From contig OX637297.1 in NCBI GenBank assembly GCA_951799445.1, forward strand, positions 11,904,001 through 11,968,000: a stretch of 64,000 nt of DNA, read 5' to 3'. This document shows positions 24,101 through 37,151 of this stretch, piece after piece. A program made the translations under genes and the position numbers. Below the pieces are notes generated by a model. The model made no database searches, had not been told where the DNA came from, and saw only the letters and a list, made by a program, of their open reading frames with translations. This DNA is from Pseudisothecium myosuroides (Eukaryota; Streptophyta; Bryopsida; Hypnales; Lembophyllaceae). Position 1 is the stretch's first letter. Each line of letters begins with the position of its first letter.

Positions 24101-25760
24101 GGAAGCTTTGTCTTTCGGTAGAGTTGGGAGAAACGCTATGGCGATACCCTACAATGGAGGACCTGTGTCTCCTGGCGATAGTTTTTCCTCTGGTCAGGGT
24201 GGAAGAGGGAGCGGCATTGTTAGTGGGCAAGGTAGAGGAGATGGAGTTTCAAGCCGAAGGAAGCGGAACTCTACAGTCAATGGGAATGCTGGATATGGCA
24301 AAGTAGATTCCGCGAATCATTTAGGATCCGGGAGTAGACTGAGGGAAGGACCTCGTGTGGGAACACGCATTTCAACGAACAAATTATCTGCCCGGCAAGA
24401 TATTCACCCTCAGTATGTATTTGATGAAGCAGGGGTTCAGGCCAAGGAGACGCAACGGACCACCCTCATGATTAAAAATATACCCAATAAGTACAGGTGG
24501 AATTTTGATGCTTCTGATATTTTCCGTTCTTTCTTAAGCTTGCTCATTGAATTTTGATCTCTTTGTTTATTCGGGTAGCGAGATTTCCGATTAATTAGGA
24601 AATCCCTAACGTAATCACCCCGCTTATGGGTCTTTTGAGAGACACTACAGAGTGTCTGAATTCGATTGTTTAACCGGCGATGCAGCCAGCAGATGTTACT
24701 CTCGCTTCTGGACAATCACTGCACGGAATGGAATAAGCGAGCGGAGGGATTGGATGAGCCTGACTCTGCATATGATTTCGTTTATCTTCCCATTGATTTC
24801 AAGTAAGTACACTCTCTTGCAGGCATTCATTTAAACACGTGAGGATATGCGTTTGCTGTGCGTGTTTTACATACAACGTCCTTACTAGATCTGCAATCAT
24901 GGTCCTACATCGACTTGTGAGCATAGGAATTCGTTGTTGGAATTTTCTGTACCTTGGCTGAAGGGCCTTAGCCTATTTGTATTCTGCCTAGTATTTATTA
25001 TGAAGGTTGATTTTGCCTTATCCTTGATTAATTAATAAATTCCAGGTGTTGTACATGATCGTGAAAAGGGTAGGTTGAGTTTTACTTCCCAATCCTGGTT
25101 TGACTGACTGAGACCTACATCTTGCAGGAATAGGTGTAATCTTGGATATGCATTTGTTAATTTCACTTCTGTTCAAGCAACAATGAGACTGTACAGAGAT
25201 TTCCACCTCCAACAATGGGAGGAGTTTAACTCACGTAAAGTATGTCATGTGACGTATGCTAGAGTTCAGGTTTGTTCTGTCTACACGCCTGATGTCTCCG
25301 CATGTCTTCTGTGGATGTTTTTCTTATATTTTTCATCCTGGTCTTTACTATTTGTGTATCATTGCATATTTTGACTCATATTCATCGTGGTACATTTACT
25401 TTTACTGTACAGGGACGGCTTGCTCTTGAGGAGCACTTTAAAAACTCGCGATTTGCTTGTGATACGGACGACTATCTACCTCTCATGTTTCGTCCCCCAC
25501 GGAACGGCATGAATACTTCAATTCCTGCGACCGTTGCAGCTGTTCATCAATTAAGTCGTGTGCTGGGCATTTCCTTGGAGGAGAATGGGAAGGGGCTCCG
25601 CAATGGAGAAAGAAGCGGGGATGACCTTTCAAAGAGGGTTCTACCTATTGGTGTTAAATGTACTGGTCAGGAGTTTGAAATTGAATTGTCGACTGGGCAG
25701 TCTGGATGTTCTTCATTGGGCGGACATAGGTCCAACATGCCCCAGCAGCAGCATAGATGA
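21150..25760 (+). CDS. Mei2-like RNA-binding protein (three RRMs), five coding exons
   Basis: Coding exons 21150-22833, 23590-24496, 24686-24802, 25128-25269 and 25413-25760 join in frame through GT-AG introns to a ~1,065-residue protein. A long low-complexity N-terminal half precedes RRM1 (about residues 390-450, starting [18 protein letters not shown]), RRM2 (about 540-615, with [11 protein letters not shown] and the RNP1-like [10 protein letters not shown]), a Gly-rich linker, and the Mei2-specific C-terminal RRM starting [12 protein letters not shown] and continuing GYAFVNFTS, with the helical extension EEHFKNSRF. Mei2 proteins bind RNA and promote meiosis in fission yeast; plant Mei2-like proteins act in meiosis and meristem or vegetative development. 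The start was chosen at the first in-frame ATG (ATGGGCGGG); upstream codons lack ATG. The reading frame is intact and the gene looks functional. The third RRM is interrupted by three introns. Confidence 0.93.
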
Positions 25761-26301
25761 TGTGAGGTGATGGTGGATTTGTACAAAGGTTTCTGGAAGG
25801 GTGTCCGGTTGACTGCGTGTACTTATGTTGCCTTTTTTAAGTATACTGTGACCCAATCTACAGACAATATTAGTTCTGGAATCCACACCCTATACTGGTG
25901 TTAGCATACTTGAAATTTCAGTCAGACTCTTTGCTTGAATGTTTCCGATTCCTATGTGGTTAGCTTGGCCAGAGGTGCCTGTCTTCTTAGCTTACAATCT
26001 CACAATCTTAGCAAGTGAGCATGTGTAGTGATTGTAGTTGTCAACACTGTTCTTGTGCGTGTGTTGCTATATGTCTATGCAACTTGTCTTTTGGCATTGG
26101 TTATGTCTCCTGTTAAACCTGGAAGGATGTGGCCCCCATGACGGATGTAATCATCTGATTATTGGACTACTAGGTGCATTTTTTGTTTATGCACTGAAGT
26201 CATACATCGGACCTGTTACGTCGCAGCGTCCTTACAACGGGAACCTAAAGGATGGGCTTATACCCATGGTTTCAAGCTTCACAACCTACTCGCCTCCATT
26301 T
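25761..26301 (+). other. Probable 3' UTR of the Mei2-like gene
   Basis: GC content stays closer to that of the gene for about 500 bases after the stop codon and then falls to AT-rich intergenic levels near 26300. No separate gene is seen. AATAAA is not obvious, as is usual for plant transcripts. Confidence 0.4.
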
Positions 26302-26418
26302 TGCAACTACATATGAATGAAATTCTTATATTTATTTTGTGAACATAAAATTCCATGAAATCATGCAACTACATATGAAATTCTTACATTTATTTTGTGA
26401 ACATAAAATTCCATGAAG
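26302..26418. repeat. ~62-bp tandem duplication
   Basis: TGCAACTACATATGAA followed by AAATTCTTA(T/C)ATTTATTT and ACATAAAATTCCATGAA occurs at 26302 and again at 26364, with a 3-base indel and a few substitutions. It marks the boundary between the Mei2-like locus and AT-rich DNA. Confidence 0.8.
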
Positions 26419-27693
26419 ATTTCAGATTGTGAAATCTTGAAATTAAAGTGAATTCTTAAGGAAAAGTTCAGATGAATACAAAATATGTTAAAAAAATCTG
26501 AAATTTTCAGCTTAGGTGTATTTTGTAGTATAAAATAGAAGAATATATATACCAGAGTCAATGTCTCTGAAATTAGAAGATAAACAAACCATGGTTATTG
26601 GCCCAAAATTCAAATTGCAAGAAAACATTGAGTTATTAAATTTTTTCAAAATTTTTAATTGTTGTGTAAACTAAACTTGATAAATTTCATTTCATTTGTT
26701 GACCTCAATTTTAAAAAATATTACTCTTATGGCTAAAATTCACATAAAAAATAAAGAATAAGAATTGGCCAAAATACATTGTAAAGGTGATATGTGGATT
26801 AAGCATCTTCTTCTTTAGAAAAGTCAATAATATTGTAATGTGGGCATATGCAATTCTATTTACTGAAAATACATTCAAGGAATGCCCTTTCAAAAAATTG
26901 GATGAAAAAAATGTTTTTTCCCAATCTACAATCCAATCTGAAAATGACAAAAATCAATCTTCAATGTCCTTGAATGCAACTTTGTCAACAAACCTTGCAA
27001 TCAGATCCACCTTTGATAACTTTGGACAATGGTTTCGCTTTGTTCTAATTTAGTATTCCAATCAATGTTTTGATGGGTTAATCATTCCATCTATTATCAT
27101 CCGTTTATTTGTCAAGGTAGTAATTTGACATGCCATGCAAATGGCCCTGACACTTAACACTATCTTGTGTAGTTTGAGGGTTTGTTTCATATATGCGTGA
27201 ACAATGTATCCATGTAGTACTAGCAAACCTTTTTTTGTTTGCTTGGTAGTAGGCCAAGTGGCAACAGATAGTTTCACGATGGTGACAAATAAACTCCATT
27301 TCAATTTTTATCGATGAAATTGTTTGGTGATTGTCATGGCTTAATTAAAAAATTATGGTTGCTTTGTGTTGAATTACATTAGAAGAGATTTGGGGCCTAC
27401 ACCCACCCGAAACCCCTTTGATGCTCAAATGAGCACCACGATAGAAGAAATTTAAAGCAGGATTTAATTCAAAGCAAATATTACCAAATTAATTGTTACA
27501 GAAGGAAATGTTCTTGATATATAAGGAACACTAGCACATCAATGCCAAGTAGCTGTAGAGTCCTTTCAAGTAGGAAGACTTTTGCGCAAAGAGATTTATA
27601 CACTCAAAATAAGCATACAAGTACACCAATGATGAACAAGGTCAATCAACGACGCTAGCGTGTGAGCTTGGAGCGTGGAGCTTGTGAGCGTGG
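26419..27693. other. AT-rich intergenic DNA, no gene seen
   Basis: No motif-bearing ORF, RNA gene or transposon terminus is seen. The right edge (27653-27695) contains GCTAGCGTGTGAGC and GTGAGCGTGGAGC, repeated locally and again at 31569-31595, next to the point where the transposase relic breaks off. Confidence 0.5.
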
Positions 27694-29105
27694 AGCCTTA
27701 AGGAAGATATAACATTGCGGATATTTGGACTGCTTAAGTACTCAAATCGATCCATGACCTCTTCTAGTTCTGGTCCCTTCAACATTTCTTTCTCTCCCTC
27801 TTCATTGTGAAACAAATAGGTTGTTAGGAATTCTTTGCTTGCAGAGAGAGCAATTGCAGAGTTGGTGGCCATTGGTGTTTTGGCCACCTGCTCTCTAGTG
27901 AGACCACAAATCTTCTCTACGGAATCTCTATACATGCCTTCTGCTACCGGGTGAGAATGATCTCCGATATGAATAGCGGCCCTATTCATTTTGGGATTCT
28001 CACTATAGCAATAGTAAATTCTAGCATTGCATGAGCTAAGGCACATAGGTGTTAGTTTGCAGAGCTTGCAAACTAACGTACAATCCTTGGGAGGACTATC
28101 CCCTACTGCAAAAGGAAAGATTGTATAACCACTCCACTTTGTGTCATTGCGTTTACTAGCTCTCTTCAAGTAATCACATTCTGGATTTACACAAGCAAGA
28201 TGACCAACACAGTATGACCTACAAAATCTGAGGTTGTCAGAGTTGTGAATGTTTGTGGTTAGTACCTTGCACCATGGATGTTTGTCATAACGTTTGTCCA
28301 TACCCTCCAAGTTCCTGGCCGCAAAAGAAAACAAAGATGACCGACATGGAGGCAACTCAAAAATGACATCTCCATTGAAAACTGGTGGAAGAAACTACAC
28401 TCGATGGTAGTTGATGCCATTCAGATCCATAGTGGACAACTCGTTTCGAGAGCAATGCATGCCGCTTAGTCTCTTCAAAGAATCCATTATGCTAACTCTA
28501 TCGGCTGGAGATGGATATAATGGAGGATGGGAAAACAAAGAATGTTGAGGACTGCTTGATGGGTTGCCAGAAACTGAGTGAACAAGATGGTTCTTGACCA
28601 AATCACTTGCTACAGAGCATGGGTTCTTCTAGAAAGTCACATCAAATGACTCTCCCTCCGATTCGCTAGACAACTCAATAATGGAGTCTAATTTCTCAAG
28701 TTTCACTGCACAAATAATTGCACTCGGAGGATGGACCAAACAAACTTCACGAGGGGGACTAGGCAAAATTGCATGGGTGACATATGGCATACCAACTGTC
28801 GAATTATCCAATTGGCGACTTAGAAACTCAGTTGATGCAGCTAACATGGACAAAGGAAGTCCATACGTTCTATAGTTTCCAGGTGCAAGGTACCAGCAGT
28901 GTCCTCCTTCTTCCATTGTCTTTACTACCGGAATCGATTGCAGCAGCTCTCCTGATTCGAGCTTCCTCTCTTCTTCCACATACATGGATGACTCTACGAA
29001 CCTAAAGCGAACATGAAGTAGATGGCTTATGACTCTAGGCCAACCTCCATCATCTACTGGAAATACGAGGGGAACATTGTGACCATCTGCATAAATACAA
29101 GCCAT
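27694..29105 (-). pseudogene. Truncated Mutator-like transposase relative (GCM-like zinc domain)
   Basis: The frame from ATG 29105 runs without frameshift to about 27694 but has in-frame TAG codons at 28629-28631 and 28395-28397. It aligns along its length with the first ~435 residues of the intact protein at 58622-62558: an N-terminal domain with FPVDDGG and WYLAPGNYRTYG, the shared NGDVIFELP and MDKRYD motifs, then Cys/His pairs (CVGHLACVNPEC, CKLC, GDHSHPV) of a WRKY-GCM1-type zinc fold, ending YLSSPNIRNVISS. The transposase core and SWIM part are missing; the match ends at a GTGAGCGTGGAGC-type junction. A divergent plus-strand gene starts 672 bases away, as in the intact copy. This is a relic of the same element family. 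Confidence 0.82.
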
Positions 29106-29776
29106 TGTGAACAACACTCGCACTCAAGAAAATGGAAAAGGAAGAAGACAGTCTTGGGTTTAGGATGGACACCTGGTCTTCTTCAAGTATTTACATGACA
29201 TAGTATCTTTATCGTCACTTAAGGAAAGGGAAAGCACAATTGAAGCAAGTGGTTCCACATCTCTTGTCAGATAAAAAACAGCTGTCACGCCAACTTTCAA
29301 GAATACCATTACCAGAGCCTTTCATGAATTCATTAAATGCTCAGTGCGGCTGTGTTAGGCATTCTGTAAGTGCGGCTGTGTTAGCCAATTTATAAGTGTG
29401 TTTGGTGGCTCTGTAAAGCACATTCTAAATGCGTATACTAGAAAGTAGTTGCGCCAAAATACTAGTCACTATAGATCTTTAATTTGAAGTCTGGCTGGAA
29501 GATACATGTCACTGTCAGAGTGCTATTAGTATCAACTTTATTTTAAAAACTGATGGCGCATTGAAGTCATTGTCAAGTTTCTTAGTTGTCAATTCCTAAT
29601 GGGGACAAATGTCAACAGTCTACTATAGGGTAACGCGTTGTGGGCAAACTATACACAGTTTGCCAGCAAATATAAGGGTTGTCTAATTCTTCAAACCACA
29701 CTCTCTTCACTTCATTGCAAAACGATTAGCATTATCACTTAATAGTGATACTTTAGATATATTATGATTTCAACTC

Positions 29777-30082
29777 ATGCTCCTAGATGGTCTTAGCTTT
29801 CCTATTGTTGTTCCAGAGCAGTGTAAGAAGCATAAGAGGCGTATTTCTTTGTATTTCTCATCTTGCAAGGCACTTAGGAGATCTAGAATGATTCATCCAA
29901 AGAAAGCTATGTCCAAGACAGGTCAGTCAACAATGGGCAACCTCCGCAAAGTACTTAGCTTTGAAGCTCAAGGCAATGGCTTGGAGGAGAATATTGTACT
30001 ACGGCCGCTAGATTCAGAGCATACTATGTTGGAGTATACCACTAGTGCGCCAAACATTTCAAGAGAAGATGTAGTCCTACAG
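29777..30082 (+). CDS. Partner gene of the Mutator-like cassette, first exon (decayed copy)
   Basis: ATG at 29777 opens a 102-codon exon that ends in phase 0 at a GTATGC donor (30083). A TATA-like TATAAGGG lies near 29670. The protein is basic, with KKHKRRISLYFSSCKALRRS as its core; this resembles KKKRRNKLYYTTPKERLRSK in the gene at 63492, and both continue with a basic stretch and then an ...LSFEAQGNGLEE / LDFGGLE element. Both genes lie head-to-head with a copy of the same transposase. I infer a second protein of the transposon, perhaps DNA-binding or nuclear. No known domain is recognised. Downstream exons were not found before the MITE at 30200, so this copy may be broken. Confidence 0.55.
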
Positions 30083-30199
30083 GTATGCTTCTCTTGATTC
30101 CATTTCTATCTTTTTGAACTTCTTTCCATTCATTGCAATTCTTTTGGTGACATATAAAGTCCGATATGAGATTACATTTTATTTGATACAATTACAATA

Positions 30200-30377
30200 G
30201 AACCTCTCTTAGTGCATAGTGCCGAGACTATGCACTAAGAGAGGTCGTGATATTTGTGAACAATAGTTGGAGGCCCCATAGTGAGAGGCCACAGTAGCCA
30301 AAGTTTAGTACTAAACCTTTCCAACTACATAAACCCTCTTAGTGCATAGTCTCGGCACTATGCACTAAGAGAGGTTC
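30200..30377. mobile_element. 178-bp foldback MITE with TA flanks
   Basis: The termini are inverted repeats of about 46 bases with one or two mismatches (GAACCTCTCTTAGTGCATAG at the left, its complement at the right). Each terminal repeat is itself a near-perfect palindrome around GCCGAG or CTCGGC, so each end can fold separately. TA lies directly outside both ends (30198-30199 and 30378-30379), as expected for Tc1/mariner or pogo-like elements. There is no coding capacity. The GAACCTC start resembles pogo/Tigger-type ends, but the assignment is tentative. Confidence 0.85.
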
Positions 30378-30379
30378 TA

Positions 30380-32569
30380 ATATATATATGCGTACATTCC
30401 TTCTGTAGTATCTACACATTCATATTAACTAGAAATGATATGAAGTTTTCTTAGAGGATGTGTTAACGTTCTAGCAAGCTAGTCAACAAATAAAAATCTT
30501 GCAAAGTGCTACTAAGTTACATAGTGAATTTAAGCGTTCGAAAGAAGTCAAACAATTTCAAGACATCTCATGTACAGGCTTCAAATTTCTAGTAAGCAAG
30601 CTTTAAACATTGAATTACATACTTTTGCACTACTTGAGAGGTTCAACATTGCCCTCAGCAAGGTAAAATGGTCCATGGTAAAGATATAAATGGATGTGAA
30701 ATGGAGATGATGTGATTCTGAAATCGACCTCTCTAGTCATTGAATAAATCAAGGAAAAAAACATTATTAATTGCAAGAGCCAATCATTGTCTGCTTTCCC
30801 CCTCTTTCTTTAGAATTGCAAGTGAACGGTTTGTGGAAGATCTAGGGTCATAAATAGGAACCTACAACCCAACTTGTTTGAAAATTCATAAGTAATTAAA
30901 AAATGCTTAGAAAAATAGAAAACCACTTGGGTTAGACTTCCTCATCTTTTTCTTAGTCTAAAATATGAGCTAAAAATATTCCCACCCATGGAAATACATG
31001 AAAAAGGCGGACGAGCCCTTAGATGCTCCATTTTTGAGCATCTTACCTTATCAAATTCCAATGCGAGGACTGAAATCTAACTTGGATTCAAAATTCATGC
31101 TTTAAAGCTTTAAAGTGAGTGACTGCAATCTATTTTAAATCAAAGACTAAAAGTTTACAGTTCATCATTGACTTAGGACATCTTTTGAATTCCGGATTGA
31201 ATCAGATTGAAGGTTCTTCTACCTTCAATCCAAACATGCACTCCTTCCTGGAGTCTTCCCGAACCTGGCGAATCCTATTAATTGAGTCCATTTGATTCCG
31301 GACCTTCAAATTGCATCAAATTGATTAGCTGAACTGTAATCCAAGTCTGACAAGGAGTGTACATGTATTCTGTACAATCTTAGTGGACAGAATTGGAACT
31401 TAGCTTGGAATGAGGGGGTCCACATTCTCTTGAATGGCTTCCATGGCAAAGTCTGGAAGGTCAAGCTCTTGATCCATAGATTTCCTGACCCCAGCCTTTG
31501 TTTTCTGTTTATTTTTGAACAAGTGGCGGAACCATTGCATTAAAAAAACCAAACTGACCCCATGGTTGCTAGCGTGTGAGCTTGTGAGCGTGGAATTTAA
31601 AAAAAAAGGATGATGGACCTATGACCGTGGGTGTACATAATTTAATTTATCAGAAATTTCAGTTCATTTTCCCAAAATTCTGGTCACTAACAACCATATT
31701 TGAAAAAACTTAATTGCAACAACTAATTGGACATCACTAGAATTCGATGTTCAAGAATTTGTTCTAGAAAAACCGTCTGAGAGCATTTAGGATTTTTTAG
31801 AAATAGGAAAACAAGATTAAAATAAACCAAAAATAAGGCTTCAAATTGGAAGGAGTGTATGGTATTGAGATTCAACCAGAAAAATGAAGTCAAATCCACT
31901 TCTATATTTTAAAAGTAGGTTCACACTTGCCTACTTGTACAAATGTGGAGGATATAAAATATAAAGTTGAAAATCATTAAATTCATTTGCTCAATAGTAT
32001 AAAAAAATCCTAAATCTAAAAATGTGACAAATTAACAAGAAGACCTTTTACATACATAAAGATCTTTTGAAATTCTTGAAAAGAAAGGATTATGTGTAAA
32101 TCAAAAACTCTACAAACAAGTTTTTTATTAAGGGTTTAGGGTCATAATGAAAAATCCATAATGATGAATAGTATTTATAAAAATGATATTTAAAAAAATA
32201 AATCCAAAACTGCATAGAAGAAAAAATGACGCCCAAATGTAGCCATAAAACACACAAATCCAATCATAATGAAAATCAACACATAATACTTTGATTCAAG
32301 AGATATGTCAATCTCATGAGTCTAAGTAGCGGTGGACTCAGTCACGGAATCCTGAGTCATAGACAACTCATAAGTCTCTCCACCCTCCAACGCTGACCTA
32401 TCTATAAACTCTAGAACATTTAGAGCGTATTTAGGTTTACGGAATTTTCATTTAGAGCATCCAAACTCCTTAAACGTCGATGCCATCTATTCAAAATACA
32501 CAAGAAGATCAAAAGACTTCTGAGGATTCAAAAGAAGTCTTTGTTTCTTCGTCAATGTCTGTGCATGCA
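30380..32569. other. Intergenic, no gene seen
   Basis: No convincing gene is present. An imperfect inverted repeat built on GATTGAAGGTTCTTCTACCTTCAATC lies near 31198-31223 (shorter arms than a typical MITE). A 25-base block at 31569-31595 (GCTAGCGTGTGAGCTTGTGA then GCGTGGA) matches the junction at 27653-27693. The rest is AT-rich. Confidence 0.5.
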
Positions 32570-34735
32570 TCACTTCTTCTTGTCTGAAAATACAAATAAA
32601 TCAATGTCAGACTCATACAATATAAATAGTAGCATGTACAAAAACAAATTGAAAATCTTGAAATTTACTTACAAGTTCTATCTATCCAAACAAACTTCCT
32701 AGGCACCACGGTTACTGCATTTGGATCTTGTGAAGACTCAATCGGCGGCGGCAATTGTGTGACTTCAGCTGCCACTGTAACCGGATTGATCTTCTTCATG
32801 GATAAAAGGACGGCGTTAAAATTGTCCTTGTCTGCCTCCAAAGTCACTATGTGGCGTTCGGTGCCACAACATGCTGTAATGGATGCCCCTGCAATAAACA
32901 ATATGCAATTTATTAGTTTAGTGTTTCATAAAATGAATTGTAAATTGAATGCACAATCATTGAATTCAAAACTGACCTGTAGATGTTGTGCAATCCAAAA
33001 CCAAGTCTCCTTCTTCAGTTGTCCCTTCTATGAAGAACTGTAAGAACCTAGCGTCTTTTTTGCGAACCCCCTGCCATGGTATGAAAGTTGCCGTATTCAT
33101 CAATTGAGTGTCTTCATTGGTGTAGTTCATGTATATGTCGTCCTTCCGAAGATCCACTCTTGCCTTTGCCATGGCTTGTGACCACTTGTATTGGAACCTT
33201 GCTTTTCCTTTCATGGTTATATCCTTCACTAAAACGGTGATTCCGAACTTCAATGTCTGCAAGCGATGGAGAAATCATACATCAGAAAGAATAAGACATA
33301 AAAAAATGCCAAATTTCAAATAAGTCTTGAAGATTTGCAAAACTCGTACCGTCGCCGTCTTGTCCAAGGATGAAGTTAGATGCATCCGATTCATGCCCAA
33401 CTAGTCTTCCTTCTCCACCAGTGATGGGTACAACTCACAGAATCCTGCAATGTTGTTCTTTGAAGCGTCACAACGTGAATGAAAAACAATCAAACATCCA
33501 TGATCTTGCAAGTGCTTCTCAGCAAAGGAAAACACATTATTCAAGACCACGCACTTCACGTCCGAGTTCCATGCGGGCACTGCGTGCATCCGAGCGTGCA
33601 TCAAAAAAGATATTTTTGGAACGGGCAAATTCTCTGGGCAGTCAAACAGAATGAGGTCCACTCCTGGACATTTGTTCACTACACCATCATAAGTGCGAGC
33701 CTTTCCTACTGTCATCTATCACCACACAATTTTTCAGTCAGTTAGCCATTGCCAAAAAAAAACATCTTTCCATAATATTATGCATTTCTAAATTTAAATT
33801 AACAAATGCTTACCTTTCTCAAGACGTCCATCACCTTGGTGTAGCAATTTGGCGTGTCTTCATTTTTGTTGTCTTGGACTTCGATAATGGACACGTTTAG
33901 AATCAACTCCTCGGAAGTGACGTCGTCATCATCACCATGGCATATTACTCAAGTCCTTGTGTAACCATATCCTCAGTGAGCTCTTGAAGGACCGCTTTCC
34001 TCTTCATTCCACATCCAGACCCGCCTTGCATTTGGGAGCCTTGGTCCACCGTAAAAGATGCTACAACTTGTTTAGTATCTTTGACTTTCTTCTTACTTTT
34101 GCCCTTTTCCTTCTTCTCCTTCTCCGCCTCTTTCGCTTTCTCTGCCACCTTCACCAACCGCTTTAATTCTCTCTTTTCTTTGTTTTCGCGAGCCTCTTGT
34201 ACTTTGTCTTCTTTCTTCTTGTCAGCCACCGTCCTCTTTGCAATGGCCTTCTTCTTCTGCGCGTCAGTGAGATCAGAAAACTTGGGAACATTCAAGTCAA
34301 TGACCCCAAGTCCCTCAAATGTCTTCCGAAAAGCTGTCTCGAACGGATGGATGAATGTCACTAGACATTCAAGATACCACCCTTCATCGGAAAGATGTGT
34401 TGTTATGAACGTTCAAAGTTGGAGACCGGTGTATATGCACTCTTCAGCACTCCGATCCAGCCATGTGGATGAGAATGGAGGGAAATCCTCTTTAGCAATG
34501 GTGTTCTTCGGCAGAAGCTCATGCTTGAAGTAACTGCAACACAACATAGAAAAATACATTAGTGACTACATTGCAAATACAAATAGAAAGCACATACCAC
34601 TCAACATTTTTTTCCATGATGTTTCATTGCTAAACAATATTTGCATGCATCTCTACAAAATCAAACTAAATTTTCACACTACAGAAACATTTATAAAAAA
34701 AAAGTAGTAAAATTTCTTTAAAACTATTAGCATAA

Positions 34736-34827
34736 ATCAAAAGTGGGAGTACTGTGAGTTACTCCAAATACCCCTTTCGGACCTGAAAGGGGTATTTGGA
34801 GAACCTCATAGTACCCCCACTTTTGAT
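34736..34827. mobile_element. Hairpin MITE, copy 1 of a four-copy local family
   Basis: An imperfect palindrome of 92 bases has arms from ATCAAAAGTGGGAGTACTGT inward and the complementary ...GTACCCCCACTTTTGAT on the right, folding around TTTCGGACCTGAAA. It lies in the intron between exons 5 and 6 of the methyltransferase-like gene. It shares the AAAAGTGGGxGTAC arm with the copy at 35036. Confidence 0.75.
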
Positions 34828-35035
34828 TCAGTGGCCTACAATAATCCATCAAAATTTAGTGAGTACATTGCAAATTTAAAAAAAAATCACAAACAATTCA
34901 GCATTCCATTGATTGGTGAATACGCTTTCATAATTACCAAAAAAATACTGAATGCAACTTTAATGAATGGATCAAAATTAACAAAAAACAAATACAATCA
35001 TATAAAAAAAAAGTCGAAAAAATTTAAAAGTTTGA

Positions 35036-35142
35036 AGACAGAACCAAAAGTGGGGGTACCGATAGGTACCTCTAATACCCTTGTCGAACCTGACAAGGGT
35101 TTTAGAGATACCTACTGGTACCCCTACTTTTGGTTCTGTCTT
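35036..35142. mobile_element. Hairpin MITE, copy 2
   Basis: The palindrome has arms AGACAGAACCAAAAGTGGGG and its complement ending ...CTTTTGGTTCTGTCT, with the apex ACCCTTGTCGAACCTGACAA followed by GGGT. The arm pairing continues weakly into TTTAAAAGTTT-like flanks. It lies in the same intron as copy 1, about 200 bases away. Confidence 0.78.
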
Positions 35143-37151
35143 TAAATTTTTAAACTTTCTGACACCATTATTTCAACTCTCAATCGCATAAACTATAAAT
35201 TACAATGAATGAATGAAATTATGATTGAATAAATTGAAACAAATACCGAAAAATAGCTCTTCGAACGGCCTGATCTACTCCATCATAATTCAAGAATGCA
35301 TCAAACTTCTTGAATGAATGTTGACCCTTTAGAGTTGGGTTAAATGCGTGATCCCATAACTTCCTCCTCCATCCCTCAATATACTTTGTAAGAAGCTCCG
35401 GTTCAAGTGGGGATGCCATGTTGATGTTGAGGTTGTTGTCCTTCTCCACCTTTGCAAAATAGTCAACCGCAGCATTCTGAATCTGAAAATAAATTACAAT
35501 CATAAATTTTTGACTGGATTAGAAGCAAATGAAAATGAAGAATTTCAAATTTTATACATTCCTTAAGTAAACATTTGCATGCATCATAATTCATGAAAGA
35601 TATAATAAAAAATTTACCCCTGCCCACCAAACGCACTTGTTGAGGAAGGACTTGAGTTTATCTTTAGAAATCGGCTTTGGTAAGAATCGCCTAGCCTCTT
35701 GGGAAGGCATCGAAGAGTTCCACCATTTCAGAAACTTGGTTTTCTGGAATGCAGATGTGTTGCATGTGGCAACCATCTGCAATTTTTCCAGAGTCATCTC
35801 GAGGACTTTGTTTGACGTCCAGTGCTTTTCAACCTGTACAATTGAATAATACATGGTTACTTTCAAACGAAATGTAAAGAAAATAAAAATAAAAATAAAA
35901 ATACCAAAATGGATTTGAAAATAAAAGCACCTCTGGAAGAAATTCGGGACCGTTTAGCGGGCTTGCCACAGACAATAACTTCCTCGTCTTGGCGTACATC
36001 TTACTCGCCATGACTTTAGCACCAACTCTCATGGCTTCTGCAACCCCCTCTGGAGTCCTCTCCTCCACAGCTTTTGTTTCATTGTACTTATGCACTGCAA
36101 CATCTGCCGCTTGTGCAATCTCTTGCTGCAAAAATCCAAGAGCATTAACATTATGAATCCTTTACCAAAAAAACGTGCAACAATGCAGCATGATCAATTG
36201 TAGTGACATGTATTCATGATCATCCAGAAAGTAAGATTCTCACCCGAAAAAGAAATGTCGTGAACACCCCTTGAGGCATAGAGGACCATTGTTTCTTCCC
36301 ACCCCGGACACTGTAACGTATTTTCTCCGAGGGTCTCAACATTTTGTCAAACCGTTCATAAGGAGTCACTCCGTACTTCTGGACTTGATACAGAGTATGT
36401 ACCAAGTTTGTCTTCACATGAGACTCTTCAGTTGATCTGCAATTCACATAAAACGATTAAGGATATTTTAACATCTGAAATTATTAAAGCTCATTAAGTT
36501 TGAAGTCACAAACAATACAAAAGCTAAAGAAAATAGTAATATGAATCAAATTCACTCACTTGTTTATATCATGCATCATTTGCATGACTAGTTCAATTTT
36601 CCCCTTTGTTCCAATACAATGCTATCGACGACATTATAAAATCTTGGATCCTCAGAGTACATGTGGTCAATCACATTCATCCACGCAATGCGGCGATGGT
36701 TCTCGTCACATACGAAGAACTTCAAGTTCTTCATGAACTTGAGCTTAGGAATTGACTCAACATACTCCACAAATTCATCGTTGAGTTTTTTCCACAAGGG
36801 GCTCCAACCGTTCATCTCTTTTGGAGTGAATTCGGAGCTCTCTCCGGCTTCGTTTGTCATAGAAACATAGAAGACGGCCGTTCCTTCTTGATCCTCGTGA
36901 GCAAATTTGTTTTCCAACTTCACAAGGTCTGAAGAAAGAGTTGGCCTCACCATGGGCATTGCCACTAATTGGATTAGTGGAATGCGTAGTCGTGAGAATT
37001 TTTGAGGCTGCATTCTCAGGCTAGCAATGGTTGTTACAGTGTCCACCTCTTGCAACCTCCGAAGATCGTCTTCCAGGAAATCATTCACCCCCTCCTCATC
37101 AAGAACACCTTCTAAAGAAAAATCTCCTTCTTCTTGGCCAATGATCTCAGA

